Shown here: positions 13,836-20,681 of the stretch, piece by piece
Layout of the letters: each line of letters opens with the position of its first letter
Numbering within the stretch: the stretch's first letter is position 1
NCBI GenBank assembly: GCA_017610485.1
Contig: JAFCBY010000002.1
Coordinates: forward strand, 1 to 24,154
Direction: 5' to 3'
Length of the DNA: 24,154 nt
DNA from: Candidatus Falkowiibacteriota bacterium
GTDB lineage: Archaea > Iainarchaeota > Iainarchaeia > Iainarchaeales > GCA-2688035
Program-made: the position numbers and the translations under genes
Notes under the pieces: model-generated
The model's input: the letters and a program-made list of their open reading frames with translations, nothing else
Database searches by the model: none
What the model was told of the DNA's origin: nothing

Positions 13836-15695
13836 TTGTCTAGCAAGACCTTAGTGGCAGGACTGGAAAAACGATTTGGGGGCGAAAAGCAGGGCCAGTT
13901 AGACCTGTTCAGGAAAGCCCTTGCTTTGGCGGAAAAAAAGCTTCCCAAATACTACTTTGAGCACAGCCTGAATGTTTCAAGAATTCTTTCAGAGCGGGGG
14001 TTTGACGATGTAACCGTTGTTGCAGGCCTTGTACATGACCTTGGCACAGATGGAAATATGGAAAGGAAACAGGTTGCAAAGGCACTCGGTGAAGAAATAG
14101 CAGATATTGTTTCAGAATTTGCCAAAATAGACCGGATTGAGAACGAAAACACTGGAAAGATAAGCAGCGAAATGCTTTCCACAGTCATTCTGGCCAGCGC
14201 AAGGGACCTGAGAACAATTTTCATAAAGATTACTGCAAGAATTGAGCATCTTCAAAATCCGGCCGGCTTGGAAAAATGGCTGCTGGTTAAACTGTCCAAT
14301 GAAGCACTCTACATTTACGCTCCCATATGCCAGAAGCTAGGCCTCTACGAACTGCAGGCCTTGCTTGAGGACAACGCCCTTAAGGTAACACAGCCGCAGG
14401 TTTTTGAGAAAATCAGGAGGCTTGTTGGAAAAACCAAGGCCGAAAGGGAAGCAGAGGTCGAAGAGGCGGTTGCAAGCTTTTCAGGGCTTTTTGAAAAGAA
14501 CGGAAAGAAAGTCGCTGTTTATGGAAGGTCAAAAAGCTTTTACTCGATTTTCGAAAAAAAGCAGAGGCAGAATATAGGTTTTGAAGAAATTTTTGACAAA
14601 ATTGGAGTTAGGGCAATCTGCGACACTGTTCAGGAATGCTACGAGCTCCTGGGAGTGGTGCACTCGCAGTTTAAGACCGTTCCGAACAAATTCAACGACT
14701 ATATTGCAAACTCGAAGAAAAACGGTTACAAGAGCATTCACACAGTGATTCTGTGGAATGAAAAGCCGCTCGAAGTCCAGATTAGGACCTGGGACATGCA
14801 CTACGAGGATGAGAGCGGCATTGCGTCACACTGGCAGTACAAGAATTATGCTGAGGACAAATTCTTTGACCAAAGGCTGAGGCTTGCAAAGCAACTTGTT
14901 GACTGGCACAGGGAGGCCAGAAGCGTTGGAAGCCTTACACACAGCCTGAAGATGGATTTTGGCCAAAACAGGATATTTGTCTTTACGCCAAAAAACAAGG
15001 TTTTTGTCCTGCCCGAATCCTCAACTCCGATAGACTTTGCATTTGCCATTCACTCGGATTTGGGAAGCAAGTGCATGAGGGCAAAAGTAAACGGGAAAAT
15101 TGTCCCATTGTCACACAGCCTTGAAAATGCGGACATTGTGGAGATTGTGACAAGCAAGCAGGTCCAGGTGAAAAGGCAGTGGCTGAGCTTTGTCAAAAGC
15201 CACAAGGCCACTGCAAAGATAAGGCAGCTGCTTGGAATCAAGCCCCTGAAAAAAAAGCCGCTTATAGGAATTGGAAAGGAAAGCCTTACAAGTGATGAAA
15301 ACACAAGGATAGCAAAATGCTGCAACCCTGTTCCAGGAGACGAAATTGTCGGCGTTAGAACAACCAAAAGGAAAATAAGCGTCCACAGGGAAAACTGCAA
15401 AAACCTTGCAAACACGCCTGGAGAAAGAAAAATAAAGATAAAATGGGGCCTTGCCGAAAAGAACTATGTGGTAAGCCTGAACGTTAAGGCAAGAGACAGG
15501 CCAGGGCTCTTGCCCGCCATATTGAAGATAATAAACGAAAAGGACACAGCTATAACCTCTACAAACGCGAAGACAGGCAGGGACAAGATAATGCAATGCA
15601 ATTTTGATGTAAAAATAAAGAACCTTGAACAAATCGGGAAGATAATCAGCAAAATTAAGGAGCTTCCAGGCGTGTTTGAGGCAAGAAGGGGTTGA
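13836..15695 (+). CDS. RelA/SpoT homologue (long RSH), probable (p)ppGpp synthetase
   Basis: 619 aa with the full long-RSH domain order. (1) HD domain at about 30-200: metal ligands H43 and H67-D68 are present, but the usual HDxxED reads HDLGTD and the usual LADRLHN reads ITARIEH (131-138), so a metal-binding Asp and neighbouring catalytic residues are lost and hydrolase activity is unlikely. (2) Synthetase at about 225-340: GRSKSFYSI (230-238), D254, FNDYIANSKKNGYKSIHT (286-303), LEVQIRT with E313; all catalytic residues are kept. (3) TGS at 378-440. (4) Zinc-finger domain with CC 495-496, H517, C521. (5) ACT at 545-617. The TTG start has GGAG nine bases upstream. It would make pppGpp/ppGpp on ribosomal or metabolic cues. 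Confidence 0.92.
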   Translation: MSSKTLVAGLEKRFGGEKQGQLDLFRKALALAEKKLPKYYFEHSLNVSRILSERGFDDVTVVAGLVHDLGTDGNMERKQVAKALGEEIADIVSEFAKIDRIENENTGKISSEMLSTVILASARDLRTIFIKITARIEHLQNPAGLEKWLLVKLSNEALYIYAPICQKLGLYELQALLEDNALKVTQPQVFEKIRRLVGKTKAEREAEVEEAVASFSGLFEKNGKKVAVYGRSKSFYSIFEKKQRQNIGFEEIFDKIGVRAICDTVQECYELLGVVHSQFKTVPNKFNDYIANSKKNGYKSIHTVILWNEKPLEVQIRTWDMHYEDESGIASHWQYKNYAEDKFFDQRLRLAKQLVDWHREARSVGSLTHSLKMDFGQNRIFVFTPKNKVFVLPESSTPIDFAFAIHSDLGSKCMRAKVNGKIVPLSHSLENADIVEIVTSKQVQVKRQWLSFVKSHKATAKIRQLLGIKPLKKKPLIGIGKESLTSDENTRIAKCCNPVPGDEIVGVRTTKRKISVHRENCKNLANTPGERKIKIKWGLAEKNYVVSLNVKARDRPGLLPAILKIINEKDTAITSTNAKTGRDKIMQCNFDVKIKNLEQIGKIISKIKELPGVFEARRG

Positions 15696-15764
15696 AGGAA
15701 AAGGCAATATAAGTCTAGCAATGAAAGAGGCAGTCGAAGACAGGCTCAACAAATAGACTCCCAT

Positions 15765-16325
15765 TTACTTCGTTGGAGTAACCTTAGATGCCATTCTAGC
15801 TATTTCTTTTCTTGCAAAAGGCAAGTTTAGAAGCTCGATTTCGCCTTCCTTCTGAATAATAACTCTAGATTTTCTTAGGCCGCTCATCATATTATCTTTG
15901 GCGCCTTGACTAATCCCTTCTTTACCCAAGAATTCAGAAACATTCTTTAACGGCGTAGTTTTTCCATGAACATAATTAGCATAGAAATATACCAACGCTA
16001 GTTCCTTGGTTTTAAAATTACCTTGAGGAAATAGGGGGGTTATTTTGCCAGTATTATCAATAGAAACTAACTTATTTAATTCAGAGAGTGTAGTATCAGG
16101 CTCTCTAATAGCGGCATTGGGGGCTAGAGAAGATAACTCTAGGGTGCCCTTAGCTTTAGGCTCTTTATAGCCCATCTGTTTTGGGGCCTTTATTAAATCA
16201 GTCTTTGAGATTCCCTCCCCTTGGTATTTTCCCTTAAGCTCCGCTAACTTTTCGAATATCTCATTTACGGTTTCAGCCTCTATAAAGACCTTGAATTTAC
16301 CAAGCTGGGTTTCTATCTTAATCAT
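15765..16325 (-). CDS. Unknown protein with helix-turn-helix-like C-terminus
   Basis: 186 aa. The N-terminus (IKIETQLGKFKVFIEAETVNEIFEKLAEL) looks like a small alpha-beta domain, the middle is polar, and the C-terminal 70 residues (LALVYFYANYVHG … VSEFLGKEGIS … LRKSRVIIQKEGEIELL) have the look of a winged helix. I do not recognise the family. The TATA-like TTTAAATA at 16349-16356 is centred 27 nt before the ATG, so it is probably leaderless, and ATAGTACTAT, a 10-bp palindrome, overlaps the start. Together with the AlbA_2 gene it makes up an AT-rich insert between RSH and KaiC; it is a candidate binder of the phased array at 16521-16593. Confidence 0.55.
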   Translation of the reverse strand: MIKIETQLGKFKVFIEAETVNEIFEKLAELKGKYQGEGISKTDLIKAPKQMGYKEPKAKGTLELSSLAPNAAIREPDTTLSELNKLVSIDNTGKITPLFPQGNFKTKELALVYFYANYVHGKTTPLKNVSEFLGKEGISQGAKDNMMSGLRKSRVIIQKEGEIELLNLPFARKEIARMASKVTPTK

Positions 16326-16376
16326 AGTACTATATATTGACCTAACAATATTTAAATGTTGCTATTTCTATGTTTA

Positions 16377-16409
16377 ATCTAATAGTATTAATTGGAAATA
16401 ATCAGCAAC
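16377..16409. repeat. 33-nt direct repeat, copy A
   Basis: ATCTAAT, four variable bases, then a 22-nt block starting TTAATTGGAAAT and ending in GCAAC. It matches copy B (16613-16645) at 29 of 33 positions in the same orientation, 236 bp apart. GTTGCTATTTC at about 16358-16368 forms an imperfect inverted partner to its 3' half. Confidence 0.7.
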
Positions 16410-16520
16410 GCATCATAGAATCCTATACCAAATTTCTAGACGCAGAAACCATAATCTATGTAAAAGCTATCTAAAATAAAATTAAAATACTAGTTATAAA
16501 TGATATAGGGACGATAGGTT

Positions 16521-16593
16521 TGTTAAATAGCATTTAAATATTAGTTAAAAGTGGTTTAAACGCCATTTAAAGCTTATTTAAATATAGTTTAAA
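16521..16593. repeat. Seven TTAAA sites at exact 11-bp period (iteron-like array)
   Basis: Units start at 16521, 16532, 16543, 16554, 16565, 16576 and 16587: TGTTAAA, ATTTAAA, AGTTAAA, GTTTAAA, ATTTAAA, ATTTAAA, GTTTAAA. The 4-nt spacers (TAGC, TATT, AGTG, CGCC, GCTT, TATA) all differ. Constant phase with variable spacers suggests selection for binding sites on one DNA face rather than a recent tandem duplication. The array sits in the gene-free stretch 16326-16646, between the two 33-nt repeats. Confidence 0.75.
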
Positions 16594-16612
16594 ATTGTTA
16601 ATCTATTGATCT

Positions 16613-16645
16613 ATCTAATGTTGTTAATTGGAAATAATCGGCAAC
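16613..16645. repeat. 33-nt direct repeat, copy B
   Basis: Second copy of the 16377-16409 repeat, directly abutting the stop of the AlbA_2 gene (16647). The differences are three in the variable four bases and one A/G in the 22-nt block. Confidence 0.7.
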
Positions 16646-16646
16646 A

Positions 16647-18095
16647 CTAAATAGACGATTCTAATTTTTTTATTAATACATACTTACTTGATCTCCCCGC
16701 TCCTTTTTTAATCAATATTTTAAGTCTTACTAGTTGATCTAGCTCATCTCGAGCGGTTGGACGAGAACTTTTTACTAATTCAGCAAATTGACCCGTTTGT
16801 ATAAAGCCTTGTGATAAAACTATTTCCATAGCTTTTACTTGGTTTTTGCTTAAGTCATATTTACTAAGTAAATCATCAACTAAAGCGTTTTCACCCCATA
16901 AAATAACTTTAGCCCTCCTATCCTCATCATTAAAAGTTGGGGGCTTTCTGTTCATACTTTTCATGGCGCTTAGTATTTTTTTAACTCCACTACCTATTTT
17001 ATCTCCATATTCACAACTCTGTAATAAATCAGCAATTAATGGATTTCGAGGAGCAGGATTGAGTGGGATATTATTTTGAAGTGATTTTTTAGGAAATACG
17101 CCAGGAGATATAATTTCAATGCGATTATCAAAGATAAAAACTTGGGCCTCAAGACTTTGCTGAAGATAATTTCTATGAGACACCGCATTTATTATCGATT
17201 CACGAAAGGTAATATCAGGATATTCATATTCGTACTCAGTTCGGGTACCTACCACTTTCCCGCTCTTCCGAATGTTGGTCTTAACAAAATTAAAAGCAGA
17301 TTCAATCATTTCAATTAAATTACCCTCCACCTCTTTTTCATCTATAATATCGGAAGTTATATCTCTACCATTATATTTGATGCATCTTATTTTTGATTGT
17401 GGAACAAAATATTGTGGTTTGTTTGAGAAGAGTAAAACACCTGCGGCATTAAAGAATTTCTTGCCTTCATGTTCATCAATAACAGTGCAAATTCGTTCTA
17501 GAAAAATTTCAGGTTCTAATTTAACTTCCACTCCCTTCCTTTTTTGGTATAATTGTACAAACTCTTTGTATCTATTTTCATCAAATACGTTCTGGAAAAG
17601 AGCGGTCCTAAACTGTTTTTTGCTATAATCAAATTCTTGAAATTCGGCTATAAGTTTTTGGGCCTCAGGTATACTTAATCGGCTATCCCCCTCACCAGTT
17701 CTTCGATAATATACTCCTTTAGAAGCACTTGGAACGGCGCCCTTTAGAACTCTAACCACCAGCAGCTTGTTTTTATTTTGTTCTATAGGGACTTCAAAAA
17801 CCTCTAAATTCGTAGGGAACGGCTCCATACAACTAGACGCATAATTCATGACACTTTGTCTTGTAGTTCTTCCAACACCAACCTTCTTTGCGCCGTCTGT
17901 TAATCCTATTAAGATTAGGCCATCCCCTGATAAGCTAAAGGACGAAATAGTTTCACCAACGTCAGATAGGCCTGTTTTAAATTCAACTTGCTTCCACTCC
18001 TTCTTATTATGCAGGACATTATTAATCAATTCATCAACATCTCTTTCTGACCAGTCATCTTGTTCTTTTTTTAAGAAATCTGCCAAATCAGTCAT
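16647..18095 (-). CDS. AlbA_2 (Schlafen-type) ATPase regulator with HATPase and winged helix
   Basis: 482 aa from the ATG at 18095 (an upstream in-frame TTG at 18113 is less likely, since TATA-like AATTAAAG is centred about 26 nt before this ATG). Numbering from that TTG: AlbA_2/divergent AAA-4 domain with EFKTG (44-48) and GLILIGLTDG (65-74), then YYRRTGEGDSRLS (135-147); HATPase-like part with FRESIINAVSHRNY (303-316), IEIISPG (332-338) and GSGVKKI (374-380); C-terminal winged helix at about 420-482. Such proteins are often annotated as transcriptional regulators or RecG-like helicases and are common on mobile islands and near defence genes. Two 15-bp direct repeats (18101-18136) overlap its promoter. 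Confidence 0.85.
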   Translation of the reverse strand: MTDLADFLKKEQDDWSERDVDELINNVLHNKKEWKQVEFKTGLSDVGETISSFSLSGDGLILIGLTDGAKKVGVGRTTRQSVMNYASSCMEPFPTNLEVFEVPIEQNKNKLLVVRVLKGAVPSASKGVYYRRTGEGDSRLSIPEAQKLIAEFQEFDYSKKQFRTALFQNVFDENRYKEFVQLYQKRKGVEVKLEPEIFLERICTVIDEHEGKKFFNAAGVLLFSNKPQYFVPQSKIRCIKYNGRDITSDIIDEKEVEGNLIEMIESAFNFVKTNIRKSGKVVGTRTEYEYEYPDITFRESIINAVSHRNYLQQSLEAQVFIFDNRIEIISPGVFPKKSLQNNIPLNPAPRNPLIADLLQSCEYGDKIGSGVKKILSAMKSMNRKPPTFNDEDRRAKVILWGENALVDDLLSKYDLSKNQVKAMEIVLSQGFIQTGQFAELVKSSRPTARDELDQLVRLKILIKKGAGRSSKYVLIKKLESSI

Positions 18096-18100
18096 AAGAG

Positions 18101-18136
18101 AATTAATGTGCAAAAAGCTTTAATTGTTGTGCAAAA
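18101..18136. promoter_or_regulatory. Two 15-bp direct repeats over the AlbA_2 promoter
   Basis: AATTAATGTGCAAAA (18101-18115) and AATTGTTGTGCAAAA (18122-18136), differing at two bases and spaced 21 bp, which is two helical turns. They flank the predicted TATA box of the AlbA_2 gene, as expected for an operator. Just beyond, AATTTATCTACAA occurs twice (at about 18151 and 18179). Confidence 0.6.
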
Positions 18137-18259
18137 CCTTATCCTTTTAATTTATCTACAAAAACCTGGATAGGATAATTTATCTACAAGTCCGACGAAA
18201 GCAAAAGATATATTAACAATGATGCCATTTATAATTTAAGTGAAAGAGGGGGAAGATGT

Positions 18260-19000
18260 ATGGAGAGACTGAAAACAGGGATAGCCGGCTTGGACGAATT
18301 GACCGAGGGGGGCTTTCCTGCAGGAAGAAGCGTTTTGATTAGCGGGGCATGTGGAACCGGAAAAACTATTATGAGCATGCAGTACATTTACAAGGGGGCA
18401 TTGGAATTCAACGAGCCAGGCGTCTACGTAACCCTTGATGAGAGGCCAAGCCTGATAAGGGAAGACGTTATGCGCTTTGGATGGGACCTGAAAGGCCTTG
18501 AAGACAAAAACATGATAAACATCGTGGACGGCAGCATTGCAAAGCTTGGAATGCCAAGTGAGGAAGAATTCTCTTTACCTGTAACAGGATACGACGTGGA
18601 CAAGCTCCTGCTTGAAATAATGCGCGTAATCAAAAGAATTGAGGCAAAGCGCGTTGTGATAGACAGCATTCCTGCTTTAGGGTTCAACTTTGAGAATACG
18701 GGAGAGGTAAGGAAGGCCATTCTCAAGCTCAGCTACATGCTTATGAGAAGCGGCGTAACATCTGTCCTGGTTTCAGAAATCCAAGAGGGCGTAAACAAGT
18801 TTGGCAAGTACGGCGTTGAAGAATACGTTGTTGACGGTGTAATAGTCCTGCATTACATGGGAGTCGGAACCCAGAGCAACAGGACAATGCACATAAGGAA
18901 AATGCGTGCCACAAACCACAGTGAGGACCTGCACCCCCTGGACATTGGAAAAGACGGCATAACAGTGAGAAGAATCGAAGAAGAATACGGCGAAGTCTAG
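18260..19000 (+). CDS. KaiC-like RecA-superfamily ATPase
   Basis: 246-aa single-domain KaiC/RadA-like ATPase of the type abundant in archaea, where many act in signalling. Motifs: TGIAGLDELTEGGFPAG (6-22), Walker A SGACGTGKT (28-36), the catalytic glutamate region VTLDERP (57-63), Walker B RVVIDSIPAL (131-140, D135), VTSVLVSEIQEG, and a C-terminal RKMRATNHSEDLHPLDI that closes the fold. Only one ATPase domain is present, unlike cyanobacterial KaiC with two. GAGGGGGAAG lies just upstream of the ATG. It converges on LysRS. Confidence 0.87.
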   Translation: MERLKTGIAGLDELTEGGFPAGRSVLISGACGTGKTIMSMQYIYKGALEFNEPGVYVTLDERPSLIREDVMRFGWDLKGLEDKNMINIVDGSIAKLGMPSEEEFSLPVTGYDVDKLLLEIMRVIKRIEAKRVVIDSIPALGFNFENTGEVRKAILKLSYMLMRSGVTSVLVSEIQEGVNKFGKYGVEEYVVDGVIVLHYMGVGTQSNRTMHIRKMRATNHSEDLHPLDIGKDGITVRRIEEEYGEV

Positions 19001-19043
19001 GGGCTTTTGCCACATCTTTTTCAGTGCAGTTAAAAAGCCGAAA

Positions 19044-20645
19044 CTATTTTGCTGCCTCTTTAAAGCGCTCTAGGCAGCGCTCTTTCCCGAAAGCAAGAAT
19101 TAGAAGGCCTGCTTTTGGGCCGGATTCCTTTCCGGTCAAAACAAGGTAGATTGCCTTGAACAAATGCTTTGGCTTGACATTGCTTGCTTTGGCAAGCTCA
19201 AATATTGCCTGCTGCATGTCCCCGGCAGAATCCAGTGAAGAAATCTTTTTGGCGACCAGGGGCAAAAGCTTTTTGGCAGACTCATCAATTGCCGCAGCCT
19301 CTTTTTCCCCCAGTTCTTCAAGAAACGAAAGCCTGAACTCCGGAGGGGCAAAGTTTTCAAGCCAGTGTTTTGCCCTTTCAAACTGTGCAAGCAGCTGCTT
19401 TTTCTCAGCACTCGAAATTTTTACCGGCTTAAGATGCCCTGTTTGTTTGAGAATTTCAGAGATTTTGTCAAACTGTTCCACGGGATCAAAAAATTGCACC
19501 AACTGCACAGCAAACGAGTATGGAACCTGCAAGGGCTGTTTTTTTGGAACTTTTCCAATGATGGAGAGGGCATAGGCACCCCTCAATTTTTCCTTTACCC
19601 GGTCATTTTGCACGTCTTCCCCGCTGTAGTATATCCGCTCGCCCCACTCAAACCGTTCATTGAGAAGAACGAAGCTGTTGTCAGAAAGGCTGAAGTTAAT
19701 TGCAGTGTTTGGCTTGTATGAGAAAAACAAGAACCTGAACAATTCCGGGGAAGCCACCTGAAGCCATTGCTTCAATCCAAAAAGGTTTCCGACAGAACCT
19801 GACATCTTTGCCCCCTTTAACTGAACAAACTCTGTGGGGGACTGGTATGGCGGCGGCTTCTTGAAAACGTCTTGCATTAAGGCCTGGCCAACATCCACAC
19901 TCCCCCCCTTGCTAAAATGGTCTTTTCCGGCGGACTCAAAGGCAACGTTGTTCACAATCCAGCTCGCAGCCCAATGAACCCTCCAATGCAGTTTTACATT
20001 TCCGTTAAGGGGAGAGACCATTCCCTTGAAGCCGCATTTGCATTCATAGCCAACTTTCTTTCCATCCCATGAGACCGCCTTTGAAAAAAGGCTTTTGCCG
20101 CATTCCTCACAGGTAACAACAACCGGAAGGAAATCACCTGGCTTGTCCGCCCCAGAAATTTTGTTCCAAACTTTGACGATGTCTTTGGCATGCTCCAATG
20201 AAAAAATGATAAGATCATTGAATTTGCCGCCCTTGTAAGAATCAAAAGAAGAAATAATGTTCAAATCAAGGCCAAAATTGTCAATTACATCCGTTATCTG
20301 GCTTGTGAAGTAGTCCGCCCAACTTTTGTACCCCTCGAATGGAGAGACAGCAAACTTGCAGGGCACACCAATAAACTTGTCTTCGTCCTCTTTCTTGACA
20401 GGAATCCCGGCAGGAATATTGTCAATGGGGTCAAAATCATCAATAATTAGGTTCTGCCTTGCCTTAAGCCCCCTTTCAACCAAAACGCGGTAAACCGAAT
20501 AGGGGGTGAATATTTCAGGCCTTGCGTTTCCGATATGGAAATATCCGCTTGGAGTCCACATTCCCTCGCAGACATACTCTTTTCTCTTTTGCTTGATCAG
20601 TTCATCGGCAACCTTTTCAGTCCAAAACACCTGTTTTTCCGCCAT
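19044..20645 (-). CDS. lysS: Lysyl-tRNA synthetase, class I
   Basis: Charges tRNA-Lys using the class I Rossmann fold, the form found in most archaea and some bacteria. 533 aa, the usual length. Signature 1 is HIGN (37-40) in PSGYFHIGNARPE; signature 2 is KMSGS (280-284) in QLKGAKMSGSVGN. A zinc-ribbon insert has C179, C182, C202 and C204. The C-terminal helical domain ends at residue 533. The TATA-like CTTTTAATAACTT lies about 25 nt before the ATG, so the mRNA is probably leaderless even though the upstream surface-protein gene on the same strand ends only 36 nt away. Confidence 0.95.
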   Translation of the reverse strand: MAEKQVFWTEKVADELIKQKRKEYVCEGMWTPSGYFHIGNARPEIFTPYSVYRVLVERGLKARQNLIIDDFDPIDNIPAGIPVKKEDEDKFIGVPCKFAVSPFEGYKSWADYFTSQITDVIDNFGLDLNIISSFDSYKGGKFNDLIIFSLEHAKDIVKVWNKISGADKPGDFLPVVVTCEECGKSLFSKAVSWDGKKVGYECKCGFKGMVSPLNGNVKLHWRVHWAASWIVNNVAFESAGKDHFSKGGSVDVGQALMQDVFKKPPPYQSPTEFVQLKGAKMSGSVGNLFGLKQWLQVASPELFRFLFFSYKPNTAINFSLSDNSFVLLNERFEWGERIYYSGEDVQNDRVKEKLRGAYALSIIGKVPKKQPLQVPYSFAVQLVQFFDPVEQFDKISEILKQTGHLKPVKISSAEKKQLLAQFERAKHWLENFAPPEFRLSFLEELGEKEAAAIDESAKKLLPLVAKKISSLDSAGDMQQAIFELAKASNVKPKHLFKAIYLVLTGKESGPKAGLLILAFGKERCLERFKEAAK

Positions 20646-20681
20646 AGAAAAGAATTGTCAGAAAAAGTTATTAAAAGGGGC

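Noticed and set aside
15721..15756. An 11-codon ORF just after the RSH gene, considered as a truncated gene at the island border.
   Set aside because: The only TATA-like box is about 12 nt upstream, which is too close, and no continuing remnant was found on the other side of the island.
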